DNA of 64,000 nt from Spartobacteria bacterium (GTDB taxonomy: Bacteria > Verrucomicrobiota > Verrucomicrobiia > Chthoniobacterales > UBA10450): NCBI GenBank assembly GCA_003134785.1, contig PLCN01000020.1, positions 285,862 to 349,861 of the forward strand. The letters are read 5' to 3'. Shown here in pieces: positions 42,502 to 50,960 of the stretch. Each line of letters starts with the position of its first letter. Within the stretch, counting starts at the first letter, position 1. The notes beneath the pieces were generated by a model, which worked only from the letters and a program-made list of their open reading frames with translations, made no database searches and was not told the DNA's origin. The position numbers were made by a program, and so were the translations under genes.

Positions 42502-44484
42502 CTAAATCACCTTCACCGGACATTCCGGCAGCGCCCTCAAAAACGCGCGGCCGTATGGCCGGGTCACGATGCGATTATCGAGAACCACAACAATCCCTTT
42601 GTCGCTCTTGCTCCGAATCAGTCGGCCCACTCCTTGCCGAAATTTCAAGATCGCTTCGGGCAGCGAATATTCCGTGAACGCGTCACCGCCGCGCGCCTCG
42701 ACCAACTCGAGTTTCGCTTCGATCAAGGGATGGTCCGGCACCGCGAAGGGCAATCTCGTGATGATGACATTGGAAAGCGCATCGCCAGGCACATCGACAC
42801 CCATCCAGAAACTATCGGTCCCAAAGAGCACGCTCCGCGGCGTCGTCTTGAATTGCTCGAGTAATTTCCCGCGTGGCGCGCCCTTGCCTTGCACCAGCAA
42901 ATTCATTGCGTTCTCGGTGAAGAAAGGCTGCATCTCTTCGGCGAGCTGCTGCATGCCGCGATAGCTGGTGAAAAGCACGAAGGCCCGGCCTTCGGTCTCC
43001 GCCACGAAATGCGCGACCCAATGCGCGAGGGCTTTCGCGTAACCGGCATCGCGCGGATCAGGCATCTTCCGCACGACAAACAACTTCATTTGTTTTGGAA
43101 AATCGAAGGGGCTGCCGAGCTGGAGCGGCTCCACGTCAACCGCGCCGATCCGTTCGCGAAAATAAGCGAGGTCCGGCCGGCCCACCGCCAGCGTCGCGCT
43201 GGTCAGGACACAGGAGCATTCATCGCGGAAAATCATTCGTCGCAGCACTGGCGCGATGTCGATCGGCGCGGCGTTGAGCGTGAGGAATTGCGCCGCCTTC
43301 CCAGTGCGTTCGACCCAGTAAACGTGGCCTTCGGCGCTCTGTTCGAGAAAGGTGACGATGCCAACACGAGCTTCGTGCACGCGGCGGCCCATCTCCTGCA
43401 ACTCCGCTTTGAGAAATTCGTCCTCGGTCCGTTTCACCACCTCGGCCACGCGTGCCTGAAGCGCGATCAAGCGCCCGGAGATTGTGTCGGGCACGAAGTC
43501 CGATTCGCGCACGCGCACCTCGCGGCCTTTCCGAAAATCGCACCGCTCATCGATCGCGTGAAAGAATCGATCGACGTCGTCGACGATCGCGCCGGCCAGA
43601 GTTACGCCGGCCGCATCGCGCGCAACGGTGAAAAGCCCCTTGCGCGTGCGCGCGTTATAAAGGCGTTGCACGGTCGCGCGCAGTCCATACTGCGAGACAC
43701 CGATGCCGATCTGGCGCGACGCGGTTTGTTCGAGCGTGTGAGCCTCATCGAAAATAATAAAATCGTTCGGGAAAAGGTAACCGCTCTCGCGCTCCTGCTG
43801 TTCCTCCGGCGTCCCAAGAAGCATGAAGAGCAAGGTGTGATTGACGACAATCACGTCCGCCGCGAGCAGGCGTTTGCGCGCCTGTTGGAAAAAACAATTC
43901 GAACCCTGACCGCAAGTCTTGCCGGTGCAGACGTGCGCCTCGCTGCAAACCTGCGTCCACACTTTCGGATCCGGTTCGACCGGGAGATCGCTCAACGATC
44001 CATCCTTCGTCGTGCGCGCCCACGCCGCGAGGTGCGCCAGTTCCGCCGCCTCCGAAGTGGTGAAGAGTTCGGCTGCTTGCTGCAAGGCGCGTTCGAGCCG
44101 CCGCGGACAAAGATAATTCTGCCGCCCCTTCATCAGCGCGGCTTCGAACTCGATCGGCAGGATCTTCTTCAGGATCGGGATGTCTTTGTAAAGAAGCTGC
44201 TCCTGCAGGTTGATCGTGTGGGTGGAGATCACCGCCTTCTTTTTCTGGGCGATCGCGAAAAGGATGGAGGGCGCGAGGTAAGCGATCGATTTGCCGACGC
44301 CCGTCCCGGCCTCGACCACGAGATGACGTTCCTCCTGAAGAGCGCGGGCCACGGCCACGGCCATCGCCTGCTGCTCCGACCGGTACTCGAAGTTCTTCGC
44401 CCGGGCGAGCAATCCATCTTCTGAAAAAAGGGAGCTGACCTCCTCGATGAAGTCGCTGCCGAAGGCATCTCGAAGCGCGATCAT
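42502..44484 (-). CDS. dinG: DinG/XPD-like ATP-dependent DNA helicase
   Basis: This 660-residue superfamily 2 helicase has YRSEQQAMAVAVARAL, Walker A EAGTGVGKSIAYLAPS, STHTINLQEQLL, and a DEAH box in IIFDEAHTLEQTAS. The C-terminal motifs LFTSYRGMQQLAEEM, GTDSFWMGVDVPGDALSNVIITRLPF and QGVGRLIRSKSDKGIVVVLDNR are also present. Cysteines in CPRRL and in VCSEAHVCTGKTCGQGSNC are positioned for an iron-sulphur cluster. It would unwind R-loops or forked DNA in repair. The LexA box at 42313 faces away from it, so SOS control of this gene is not shown. Confidence 0.92.
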   Translation of the reverse strand: MIALRDAFGSDFIEEVSSLFSEDGLLARAKNFEYRSEQQAMAVAVARALQEERHLVVEAGTGVGKSIAYLAPSILFAIAQKKKAVISTHTINLQEQLLYKDIPILKKILPIEFEAALMKGRQNYLCPRRLERALQQAAELFTTSEAAELAHLAAWARTTKDGSLSDLPVEPDPKVWTQVCSEAHVCTGKTCGQGSNCFFQQARKRLLAADVIVVNHTLLFMLLGTPEEQQERESGYLFPNDFIIFDEAHTLEQTASRQIGIGVSQYGLRATVQRLYNARTRKGLFTVARDAAGVTLAGAIVDDVDRFFHAIDERCDFRKGREVRVRESDFVPDTISGRLIALQARVAEVVKRTEDEFLKAELQEMGRRVHEARVGIVTFLEQSAEGHVYWVERTGKAAQFLTLNAAPIDIAPVLRRMIFRDECSCVLTSATLAVGRPDLAYFRERIGAVDVEPLQLGSPFDFPKQMKLFVVRKMPDPRDAGYAKALAHWVAHFVAETEGRAFVLFTSYRGMQQLAEEMQPFFTENAMNLLVQGKGAPRGKLLEQFKTTPRSVLFGTDSFWMGVDVPGDALSNVIITRLPFAVPDHPLIEAKLELVEARGGDAFTEYSLPEAILKFRQGVGRLIRSKSDKGIVVVLDNRIVTRPYGRAFLRALPECPVKVI

Positions 44485-44634
44485 GAGGAGGAATTACGAC
44501 GCTGAAAGCTTTCGCGCGCCCGCGACCTTTTGTCGGAGTTGCCGATTTCCAATTTGCGCCTTGTGTATGAGCCAGTCGGGACGCTCGATGGAAATGGTAA
44601 ACTCAAATCGATATCCTGAATTCCCAAATTTCCC

Positions 44635-45777
44635 ATGAGACTACTCGATCGCTACGTCCTGCGTCATTTCCTGCAGGCGTATTTGTACTGCATCGTCGGT
44701 TTCATCTCGATCTGGTTCATCTTCGATATCAGCGACAACATCTCGACCTTTCTGGATGAACGCATTTCGCGGACGCTGATTGCGCAATACTATCTCACGC
44801 AGGCGCCCCAAATTCTTGTCATTTTACTGCCGGTCGCGCTCCTGCTGGCGCTCCTCTTCAGCCTGGGCCGGATGTCCCGCTCCAACGAAATCGTCTCGAT
44901 GCTCACGGCCGGGGTGAGTCTGCCGCGAGCCCTCGCGCCGGTTCTTCTTGCGGGCTTGCTCACGACCGCGGCGAGCACCGCTCTAAATTATTCGCTCGCG
45001 CCCCACGCGGAGTTTGCGCGCAAGAAGCTCCTGGAAGATCCGAAGTCTCACCGGCAGCAAGCAGGCTTGCTCGCCCAAATTTTCCGGAATCGAACCGATA
45101 ACCGCACCTGGTTCATTCAACAGTTCAAGCCGGGCGAAAATACGTTCACGACCGTGCACATCGTGCAACAGGACGAGAACGACAACATCGTAACCAATTA
45201 CATCGCCACCAGCGCCGAATACCATCCCGACCAGAAGACCTGGGAGTTAAAACTGGTCAAGGTCGTCCACTATGACGCAACCGGGAATATCACGAACGCG
45301 GAGGTTTTGGGCTCCCTCACGCTCAAGCACTGGAGTGAAACCCCTTTCCGCTTGAGCAGCGCCAATGTGCGCGCGGAATATCTGAGTGTCCCTGAGCTGC
45401 AGGACTATCTCGTTTTCAACTCCGACTTTCCCGTGACGCTGCTGGCGCCGTTCGCGACGCATTTGCAATACCGTCTGGCTTTGCCCTGGACCTGCCTCGT
45501 CATCACCTTGATTGCCGCTCCGCTCGGAATCGGTTATTCGCGACGAGGCATCCTGGCCAGCGTGGCGAGCGCGATCCTTCTGGTGTTCTCGATGAACTTC
45601 GTCACGCACCTTTTTCTTGCTCTCGGCGAAGGTGCGCGCATTTCGGACTGGGCCGCGGCCTGGACTCCGAACATTATTTTCGGCGCGCTCGGTCTGATCC
45701 TCCTTTATTTCCGGTCGACGAACCGGGAGCCGCCGCGGCTGAGTCTGTTTGGGGAAGGACGTCTGGTGGCGCGATGA
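44635..45777 (+). CDS. lptG: LptF/LptG family permease (YjgP/YjgQ)
   Basis: This 380-residue membrane protein has N-terminal helices (RLLDRYVLRHFLQAYLYCIVGFISIWFIFDISDNISTFL) and LPVALLLALLFSLGRMSRSNEIVSMLTAGVSLPRALAPVLL. A large periplasmic beta-jellyroll follows (about 130-280), then three C-terminal helices. This is the LptF/G layout that transports lipopolysaccharide with LptB2. It supports a Gram-negative envelope. Which of LptF or LptG it is cannot be decided from one gene. It overlaps the next gene by ATGA. Confidence 0.9.
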   Translation: MRLLDRYVLRHFLQAYLYCIVGFISIWFIFDISDNISTFLDERISRTLIAQYYLTQAPQILVILLPVALLLALLFSLGRMSRSNEIVSMLTAGVSLPRALAPVLLAGLLTTAASTALNYSLAPHAEFARKKLLEDPKSHRQQAGLLAQIFRNRTDNRTWFIQQFKPGENTFTTVHIVQQDENDNIVTNYIATSAEYHPDQKTWELKLVKVVHYDATGNITNAEVLGSLTLKHWSETPFRLSSANVRAEYLSVPELQDYLVFNSDFPVTLLAPFATHLQYRLALPWTCLVITLIAAPLGIGYSRRGILASVASAILLVFSMNFVTHLFLALGEGARISDWAAAWTPNIIFGALGLILLYFRSTNREPPRLSLFGEGRLVAR

Positions 45778-46283
45778 ATCCAATGGCAAACGATTGGCCA
45801 ATCAAGCATCGAGCGGATGCCTGTGCGCGGACGCAGCGCCCGTTCGCAGCGGGCGAACAGTTTTACACTTTGCTCTTTCGAGAGGGCGATGGATTCCGGC
45901 GCGACGACCTGAGTGAAGAGGCATGGTCGCAACGGAACGAAAACATCCGTCCGTTTTCGTTTTGGAAGACGCGCTATGAGCCGCCGCCCGCCGCGCCACC
46001 GGAAACGTTGGCCAAGGAAAACGCGGAAGATATTTTGCGGCGTCTCCTCGCCGAGAACAATCCGGACCACGCGAATGCATGTTATGTTCTGGCTGTGATG
46101 TTGGAGCGAAAGCGCGTGCTAAAACAAATCAAGACGGATCGAACCGAGGACCGTCCGGTTTTGATCTACGAACACGCAAAAACCGGCGACGTCTTCATTG
46201 TGCCAGACGTGCGCCTGCGGCTTGATGAGATCGAGCACGTCCAGCAGGAAGTCTCGCAGCTCCTGAAAAACGCGGAGAAGTAA
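45774..46283 (+). CDS. Hypothetical protein of unknown function
   Basis: This 169-residue soluble protein starts at the ATGA overlap with lptG and ends four bases before dusB, so all three are probably cotranscribed. It contains ADACARTQRPFAAGEQFYTLLFREGDGFRRDDL near the start and NPDHANACYVLAVMLERKRVLKQI in the second half. C-terminal strands include LIYEHAKTGDVFIVPDVRL, with charged helices after. I do not recognise a family. It has no signal peptide or membrane helix. Confidence 0.65.
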   Translation: MNPMANDWPIKHRADACARTQRPFAAGEQFYTLLFREGDGFRRDDLSEEAWSQRNENIRPFSFWKTRYEPPPAAPPETLAKENAEDILRRLLAENNPDHANACYVLAVMLERKRVLKQIKTDRTEDRPVLIYEHAKTGDVFIVPDVRLRLDEIEHVQQEVSQLLKNAEK

Positions 46284-46287
46284 TCCG

Positions 46288-47271
46288 ATGAATTCCGCGC
46301 TTCCCTGGTTTTCCGATTTTCCGCTTTATCTCGCGCCGATGGCCGGAGTCTCCGACAAGATTTTCCGCCAGCTCTGCAGAGAGCGGGGCGCGGATGTGCT
46401 CGTCACTGAATTCGTCTCGGCCGAAGGCGTATTTCGCCGGAATGAACGGACGCGCGAATATCTCGATTTCGACGAATTCGAGCGGCCGATCGGCGTGCAG
46501 CTCTTCGGCGGAAATGCGGATCACATGGCCCAAGCTGCCAAACACGTCGTCGATTGGGTGCGACCTGATTTTATCGACCTGAATTTCGGTTGCCCGGTCA
46601 ACAAAGTCGTGGCGAAGAACGGCGGCTCGGCCCTGCTTAAGGATTGTCCGACGCTGGTGGCGGTGGCGGAAGCGGTCGTTCGCGCCGTTGCGCCGTTGCC
46701 GGTGACGGCGAAGATCCGAATCGGTTGGGATACGGATTCGATCAACGCGCCGCATGTCGCGCGCATTCTCGAGGACGCGGGAATACTCGCGCTCGCGGTG
46801 CACGGCCGCACCCGTGCCCAGGGTTATTCCGGAGCGGCGGATTGGGACGTGATCGGCGACGTGGTCGCGGCCGTTTCGATTCCCGTGGTCGGAAATGGCG
46901 ACCTAACGAATGGTGCGGATGTGGTGAGACGCCGCGCCGAGACCGGCATCGCCGGCGCCATGATCGGTCGCGCCGCGATGAGTTCTCCCTGGATTTTCGG
47001 GCAGGTGAAACATTATTTCTCCACCGGCGAACATCTTGTTTCGCCCAGCCTCACCGAGAAGTGGGAGCTGATTCAGCGGCATTGTCAGCTCGCGATCGAG
47101 GAATGGGGCTGCGAAGACCAGGCCATTCGTTCCATGCGCGCTCGCCTGATGGCGTATTCCAAAGGATTTCCGAACAGCAAAATGCTGCGGGAAAAATTTC
47201 AACACGTCTCGACGCTCGCGGAAATCGAGGAGATCGCTTCCGCGCATCAGCCTTTCGCGCTGCCCGCGTAA
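46288..47271 (+). CDS. dusB: tRNA-dihydrouridine synthase
   Basis: This 327-residue FMN enzyme has PLYLAPMAGVSDKIFRQLCRERGADVLVTEFVS, GVQLFGGNADHMAQAA, DLNFGCPVNKVVAKNGGSALL (with the catalytic Cys), PVTVKIRIG-like VTAKIRIGWD, LAVHGRTRAQGYSG and IPVVGNGDL. It reduces uridines in tRNA. A CCTAACG word at 46902 sits in the GNGDLTNGADV loop, using CTA. It follows the hypothetical gene after four bases. Confidence 0.94.
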   Translation: MNSALPWFSDFPLYLAPMAGVSDKIFRQLCRERGADVLVTEFVSAEGVFRRNERTREYLDFDEFERPIGVQLFGGNADHMAQAAKHVVDWVRPDFIDLNFGCPVNKVVAKNGGSALLKDCPTLVAVAEAVVRAVAPLPVTAKIRIGWDTDSINAPHVARILEDAGILALAVHGRTRAQGYSGAADWDVIGDVVAAVSIPVVGNGDLTNGADVVRRRAETGIAGAMIGRAAMSSPWIFGQVKHYFSTGEHLVSPSLTEKWELIQRHCQLAIEEWGCEDQAIRSMRARLMAYSKGFPNSKMLREKFQHVSTLAEIEEIASAHQPFALPA

Positions 47272-47363
47272 ATCGGAGGGGACATGCTTCTGCATGCCTT
47301 GCGTGGGACGCGGCAACGCTTGACCTCCCTTGCGGTAATCGAGCCGCCAACTAACCTTTCCCT

Positions 47364-47744
47364 GTGCCTGAAACGTCTACGCCAGCTGCAACGATCAATT
47401 ACAAGATCGGCAACGAGCGGCTCATCAAGGTAACCGAGAACGCGTCGCGGAAACTCAATTCGCTCCTGGAAAAGCAGGGTCGCGCGACAGGCGCATTGCG
47501 CGTGGCGGTCATCGGCGGAGGCTGCTCAGGATTGCAATACAAGATGGATCTCGTGGACGGTCCCGCGAACCGAGACATCATGGTCCAATCGTCGGATGTG
47601 CGCGTCGTCGTCGATCCGAAAAGCGCACTCTTCGTCAGTGGATCGCTCTTGGATTACAGTGAGGACCTTCAAAAAGGCGGATTCAAAGTCACGAACCCGA
47701 ATGCGGTGGCTCATTGTTCCTGCGGCGAGAGCTTCGCTGCATGA
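47364..47744 (+). CDS. erpA: HesB/IscA-type iron-sulphur cluster carrier
   Basis: This 126-residue A-type carrier starts at GTG 47364. It has the cluster cysteines in GGGCSGLQYKM and the C-terminal CSCGESF, and FVSGSLLDYSEDLQKGGFKVTNPNA in between. It delivers Fe-S clusters to target proteins. Its stop overlaps the next gene as ATGA. The next gene encodes an HscB-like J-domain co-chaperone, supporting a role in Fe-S assembly. Whether it is IscA or ErpA is not decidable. Confidence 0.93.
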   Translation: MPETSTPAATINYKIGNERLIKVTENASRKLNSLLEKQGRATGALRVAVIGGGCSGLQYKMDLVDGPANRDIMVQSSDVRVVVDPKSALFVSGSLLDYSEDLQKGGFKVTNPNAVAHCSCGESFAA

Positions 47745-48304
47745 TCGATTACTTCGCTCTACTCGATCAACCGCGTGTTCCCTCGCTCGATCCGGACCAG
47801 CTGAAGGACGCCTACCACAGGAAAACTTTGCAGGCCCATCCGGACACTCAGTCGAGCCGGTCCGGCGAAACGGATGCCGGCTTCGCGAATTTGAATGAGG
47901 CCCACCAAGTCTTGCAGGATCCCAAACGCCGATTGCATCACCTCCTGAGCTTGCAAGGATGCGCGCCTTCTTCTGCGGACCAAACGGTTCCCCAGGAGCT
48001 GCACGATCTGTTTCCTGCGGTCGGCGCGCTTACGCAGCGGGCAAGTCTCTTGCAGGCAAAAATTCAGACAACGTCAAACGCACTAAGCCGTTCGCTTTTG
48101 AAGCCGCAGATCCTGGAACTGCAAAACGAAACGAAAAAAGTGCGCGAGAGGATTCAGGATTTATCCGACACTTCGCTCGCGCAATTGCGCGAGATCAACG
48201 CGGAACAGATCGAAGGCCTAACGAATCTCTATTTCGCGTTTGCTTATCTGAGCCGTTGGGGCAGTCAGCTCGATGAGATAACATTCCAGTTATCGCTGCA
48301 CTAG
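47741..48304 (+). CDS. hscB: HscB-like J-domain co-chaperone
   Basis: The ATG at 47741, overlapping the erpA stop, gives 187 residues. The J domain (about 1-75) has IDYFALLDQPRVPSLDPDQLKDAYHRKTLQAHPDTQ with the essential HPD tripeptide, and NLNEAHQVLQDPKRRLHHLL. A C-terminal three-helix region follows (about 90-187) as in HscB. It would stimulate an HscA/DnaK chaperone in Fe-S transfer, consistent with erpA next to it. A GCCTAACGA word at 48216 uses CTA in EGLTNLY. Confidence 0.88.
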   Translation: MIDYFALLDQPRVPSLDPDQLKDAYHRKTLQAHPDTQSSRSGETDAGFANLNEAHQVLQDPKRRLHHLLSLQGCAPSSADQTVPQELHDLFPAVGALTQRASLLQAKIQTTSNALSRSLLKPQILELQNETKKVRERIQDLSDTSLAQLREINAEQIEGLTNLYFAFAYLSRWGSQLDEITFQLSLH

Positions 48305-48319
48305 GCCGAACATGGCTTG

Positions 48320-48333
48320 TGTTCATTTGAACT
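48320..48333. promoter_or_regulatory. LexA-type operator before lexA
   Basis: TGTTC-ATTT-GAACT at 48320-48333 is 33 bases upstream of the lexA ATG. It matches TGTTC-N4-GAACA except for the last base. Position and form indicate autoregulation of lexA. Confidence 0.8.
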
Positions 48334-48365
48334 TGCACTCGTCCCTTTCGCGGAGATCATAACGC

Positions 48366-48992
48366 ATGCTCACGGAGCGACAGCGAGGCGTCCTGGAGTT
48401 CATCCAGTCCGAGCAGCGCGAAAAAGGAATGACCCCCAGCACGCGCGAGATCCAGCATCACTTTGGCTTCGCCAGCCAGACCTCGGTCATGCAATACATC
48501 GACGCCCTTGAGCGCAAAGGTTTCCTGGACCGCCACGCGCGCAAGGCTCGCGCGCTGATCACGCCCGTGCAGAAAGTCCGGATCACCGATATCCCGATTT
48601 ACGGACAGATCCCGGCCGGCATGGCCACACTGACCGAGCAGACGATTGAAGGCCATGTTTCCCTCGACACACGCTCGGTCAACGCCTCGAAGAACGGACG
48701 CACCTTTGCGCTGCGGGTCCGTGGCGATTCGATGATCGACGCGCATATTCTGGACGGCGATATCGTGATTCTCGAGGACCGCAAAGATGTGCAGAATGGC
48801 GATATCGTCGCGGCGTTGATCGACGGGGAGACGACGTTAAAGCGTTACGTCACGGAACATGGCCGGCCCTACTTGAAAGCGGAGAATCCGCAGTATCCGA
48901 ATCTGGTTCCCGCCCGGGAATTGCGCATCCAGGGGGTGATGGTTTCGCTGGTGCGCAAACAGATGGCGGCGCAGCGGCGAAAACGCGGTTAA
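48366..48992 (+). CDS. lexA: LexA repressor
   Basis: This 208-residue protein has an N-terminal winged helix (LTERQRGVLEFIQSEQREKGMTPSTREIQHHFGFASQTSVMQYIDALERKG) and a C-terminal S24-like protease domain. The catalytic pair is Ser122 (GDSM) and Lys159 (TTLKR). The likely self-cleavage site is Ala84-Gly85 in IPAGMA. It represses SOS genes until RecA-stimulated autocleavage. Boxes of TGTTC-N4-GAACA form lie in front of this gene, imuA and the repeat-protein/imuB-C/dnaE2 operon. It heads the plus-strand SOS segment. Confidence 0.95.
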   Translation: MLTERQRGVLEFIQSEQREKGMTPSTREIQHHFGFASQTSVMQYIDALERKGFLDRHARKARALITPVQKVRITDIPIYGQIPAGMATLTEQTIEGHVSLDTRSVNASKNGRTFALRVRGDSMIDAHILDGDIVILEDRKDVQNGDIVAALIDGETTLKRYVTEHGRPYLKAENPQYPNLVPARELRIQGVMVSLVRKQMAAQRRKRG

Positions 48993-49012
48993 TTCCCAAG
49001 GCTTGGCATAAC

Positions 49013-49026
49013 TGTTCAGTTGAACA
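49013..49026. promoter_or_regulatory. LexA-type operator before imuA
   Basis: TGTTC-AGTT-GAACA at 49013-49026 is a perfect match to TGTTC-N4-GAACA and a palindrome except in the spacer. It lies 28 bases upstream of the imuA ATG and after the lexA stop, so imuA has its own SOS promoter. Confidence 0.85.
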
Positions 49027-49053
49027 TATGATGCAGCTATGCCAATCTGAGGC

Positions 49054-49704
49054 ATGGCTGCGAGCAGTAAGGTTATCGATCTGCGCAATCTCCTGGCCGA
49101 ACGTTTCCCTCACCCGTCTCCTCCCGCATCGTTTCGCTTCGCGACCGGATTGCCCGCAATCGACCAGGCGATCCAAGGCGGATTACCCAAAAGCGCCATC
49201 ACGGAATTGAGCAGTGTCAATGTCAGCGCCGGGAGTGCGCTCCTGGTGTGCGCTCTATTGCAGAGCGCGCAACGCAACGGTCATTTTCTCGCCTTGGTTG
49301 ACGGACGCGATTCGTTCGACCCGCAACCACTGGGCAACGCGCGTTTGCGCAATCTTCTTTGGATCCGTTGTATGAAGACGCTCGAAGCGATCAAAGCCGC
49401 CGATCTGCTTTTGCGCGATGGGAATTTCCCGTTGGTCGTTCTGGATCTTGTTCTGAATGCCCCCGAAGAGCTGCGCAAAATTCCGCAGACGAATTGGTAT
49501 CGATTGCAACGCCTCGTGGAAGCGGTCCCGACTGCTTTTCTCGTGCTCACGCGGCACAGCATCATCAGCAGCGCGCAATTAAAGCTCTCGCTCGAAAACG
49601 CGTGGACGCTGGCCGACCTCGAACAGGACCAACTTACTTCGCGACTGAAGGTTCTCGTGAAACGAGCGCAGGGTGGGCTGCAGCAAGTCGCGGGAGCAGG
49701 CTGA
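49054..49704 (+). CDS. imuA: ImuA, RecA-like mutasome protein
   Basis: This 216-residue protein resembles ImuA (SulA/RecA-like). It has FRFATGLPAIDQAIQGGLPKSAITEL near residues 25-50 in the position of the RecA core, ALVDGRDSFDPQPLGNARLRNLLWIRCM, and LRDGNFPLVVLDLVLNAPEELRKIP. A Walker A is not intact, as expected for this family. It works with ImuB and DnaE2 in SOS mutagenesis. Its stop overlaps the start of imuB-N (TGATG). A perfect LexA-type operator is upstream. Confidence 0.88.
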   Translation: MAASSKVIDLRNLLAERFPHPSPPASFRFATGLPAIDQAIQGGLPKSAITELSSVNVSAGSALLVCALLQSAQRNGHFLALVDGRDSFDPQPLGNARLRNLLWIRCMKTLEAIKAADLLLRDGNFPLVVLDLVLNAPEELRKIPQTNWYRLQRLVEAVPTAFLVLTRHSIISSAQLKLSLENAWTLADLEQDQLTSRLKVLVKRAQGGLQQVAGAG

Positions 49705-50225
49705 TGTTCGCGACGATTTATCTCCCGAATTTCTATCTGCAATCCGTTTTGCGCCATCAACCGGAGCTGCGCGCAAAACCGGTGGCCCTTATTGATGATC
49801 TGGAAAAAAAAGCCGTGATCATTCAGCTCAATGCGGCGGCCGAACAAGCCGGGGTCCGATGCGGAATGACGCCGAGCCAGGGTTTGGCGCGATCGCTTCA
49901 GCTGGTGGTAAAGACCAGATTGCTCGCGCAGGAAAAATTGGTGCAGGAAATCCTGCTCCATTTTGCCGGCACCCTCGCGCCGTACGTGGAAGCAACCGGC
50001 GCCGGGATTTCGGCCGTCCAATTCACGGATGCAAAGGATATCTCGCAGAAGGTCATGCGCGTGATCGAACAATTAGCGGACGCTGAAATCGCGGCAAAAG
50101 CCGGCATCGCGCCCACGCCGGATGCGAGCTTCCTGGCTGCGCATCTGGCGAAACTGGTCCTGCAAATTGATGACGCGAGCGAATTTCTGGCGGCGCTTCC
50201 GATTGAAACGCTGACGATCGGTTAA
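49704..50225 (+). CDS. imuB: ImuB N-terminal half (Y-family-like mutasome subunit, split gene)
   Basis: This 173-residue protein starts in the TGATG overlap with imuA and matches the N-terminal part of ImuB: FATIYLPNFYLQSVLRHQPELRAKPVALIDD, then GVRCGMTPSQGLARS and EAEIAAKAGIAPTPDASFLAAHLA-like sequence. The Y-family catalytic acids are absent, as normal for ImuB. It ends with FLAALPIETLTIG, where a normal ImuB continues into the LRRWGIRTLG hairpin region, here found at 40329 on the minus strand. The combined length of the halves (about 490) matches whole ImuB. It is convergent with the aquaporin gene (stops overlap). Confidence 0.88.
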   Translation: MFATIYLPNFYLQSVLRHQPELRAKPVALIDDLEKKAVIIQLNAAAEQAGVRCGMTPSQGLARSLQLVVKTRLLAQEKLVQEILLHFAGTLAPYVEATGAGISAVQFTDAKDISQKVMRVIEQLADAEIAAKAGIAPTPDASFLAAHLAKLVLQIDDASEFLAALPIETLTIG

Positions 50226-50893
50226 GGCCGTTCCGCGCTCGAAAGCGCCGGCGGTCGCTCCATGAAAATCCGATAGACGAACCCGCCCGCCGCTCCACCG
50301 ATCATCGGCCCGAGCCAGTAAACATAATGCGCTTTCCAGAAACCAGCGGCGACCGCCGGACCAAAAACACGCGCGGGATTCATCGCCGCGCCGGTGAGCG
50401 GACCGCCAAACAAAATGTCCAGCGTGATGGTCGAGCCAATCGCCAGACCAGCTACGCGCCGGCCTCTTTCATCGATACCGGTGCCATGCACGACGAAGAC
50501 AAGGAAGAACGTCAGGATCGCTTCGACCAGGATGCCCTGTCCCGGAGTGAGATTGATCGCGAGCTGCGGAGTGCCGGTTACGACAACGTCACGGCCAAAG
50601 AGACTGAGACAGATCAATGCCGCAGAGATGCCTCCCAACAGTTGTGCGATCCAATAACGGATGGCGGCGGCCCAGGTCATGTGTCCGCCGCAAACCAATC
50701 CGAAAGTCACGGCGGGATTAAGTTGGCCGCCGGAAATATGCATCGTCGCCGACACGAAGGCCGCGATGGTCAAGCCATGCGCAAGCGCGACGGCAAGCAC
50801 GTCGTGCCCCGCCGTTTTGATCGCGCCAATCCCGACAAAAATCAGCGCGAAGGTTCCAATGAATTCGGCGATGCAAGGGCGAAGCTTTTCCAT
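50222..50893 (-). CDS. aqpZ: Aquaporin / MIP-family channel
   Basis: This 223-residue protein has six helices and both NPA boxes: GGQLNPAVTFGL near residue 59 and GAAMNPARVFGP near residue 185. CIAEFIGTFALIFVGIGAI starts helix 1. The selectivity-filter position after the second NPA has Arg. Water or small-solute transport is likely; aquaporin versus aquaglyceroporin cannot be decided with certainty. It meets imuB-N tail to tail with overlapping stops at the inferred inversion boundary. Confidence 0.92.
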   Translation of the reverse strand: MEKLRPCIAEFIGTFALIFVGIGAIKTAGHDVLAVALAHGLTIAAFVSATMHISGGQLNPAVTFGLVCGGHMTWAAAIRYWIAQLLGGISAALICLSLFGRDVVVTGTPQLAINLTPGQGILVEAILTFFLVFVVHGTGIDERGRRVAGLAIGSTITLDILFGGPLTGAAMNPARVFGPAVAAGFWKAHYVYWLGPMIGGAAGGFVYRIFMERPPALSSAERP

Positions 50894-50960
50894 CGCGGTA
50901 TCGAAGCAAAGCGTTGCAGGAAAGACAACTCTCGAACATGAGCATCGTTGAGGGCTTCTG

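Noticed and set aside
42889..44424. A 511-codon plus-strand open frame opposite dinG
   Set aside because: It is antisense to a well-supported helicase, has no recognisable domain and reflects the high G+C content of the dinG codons.
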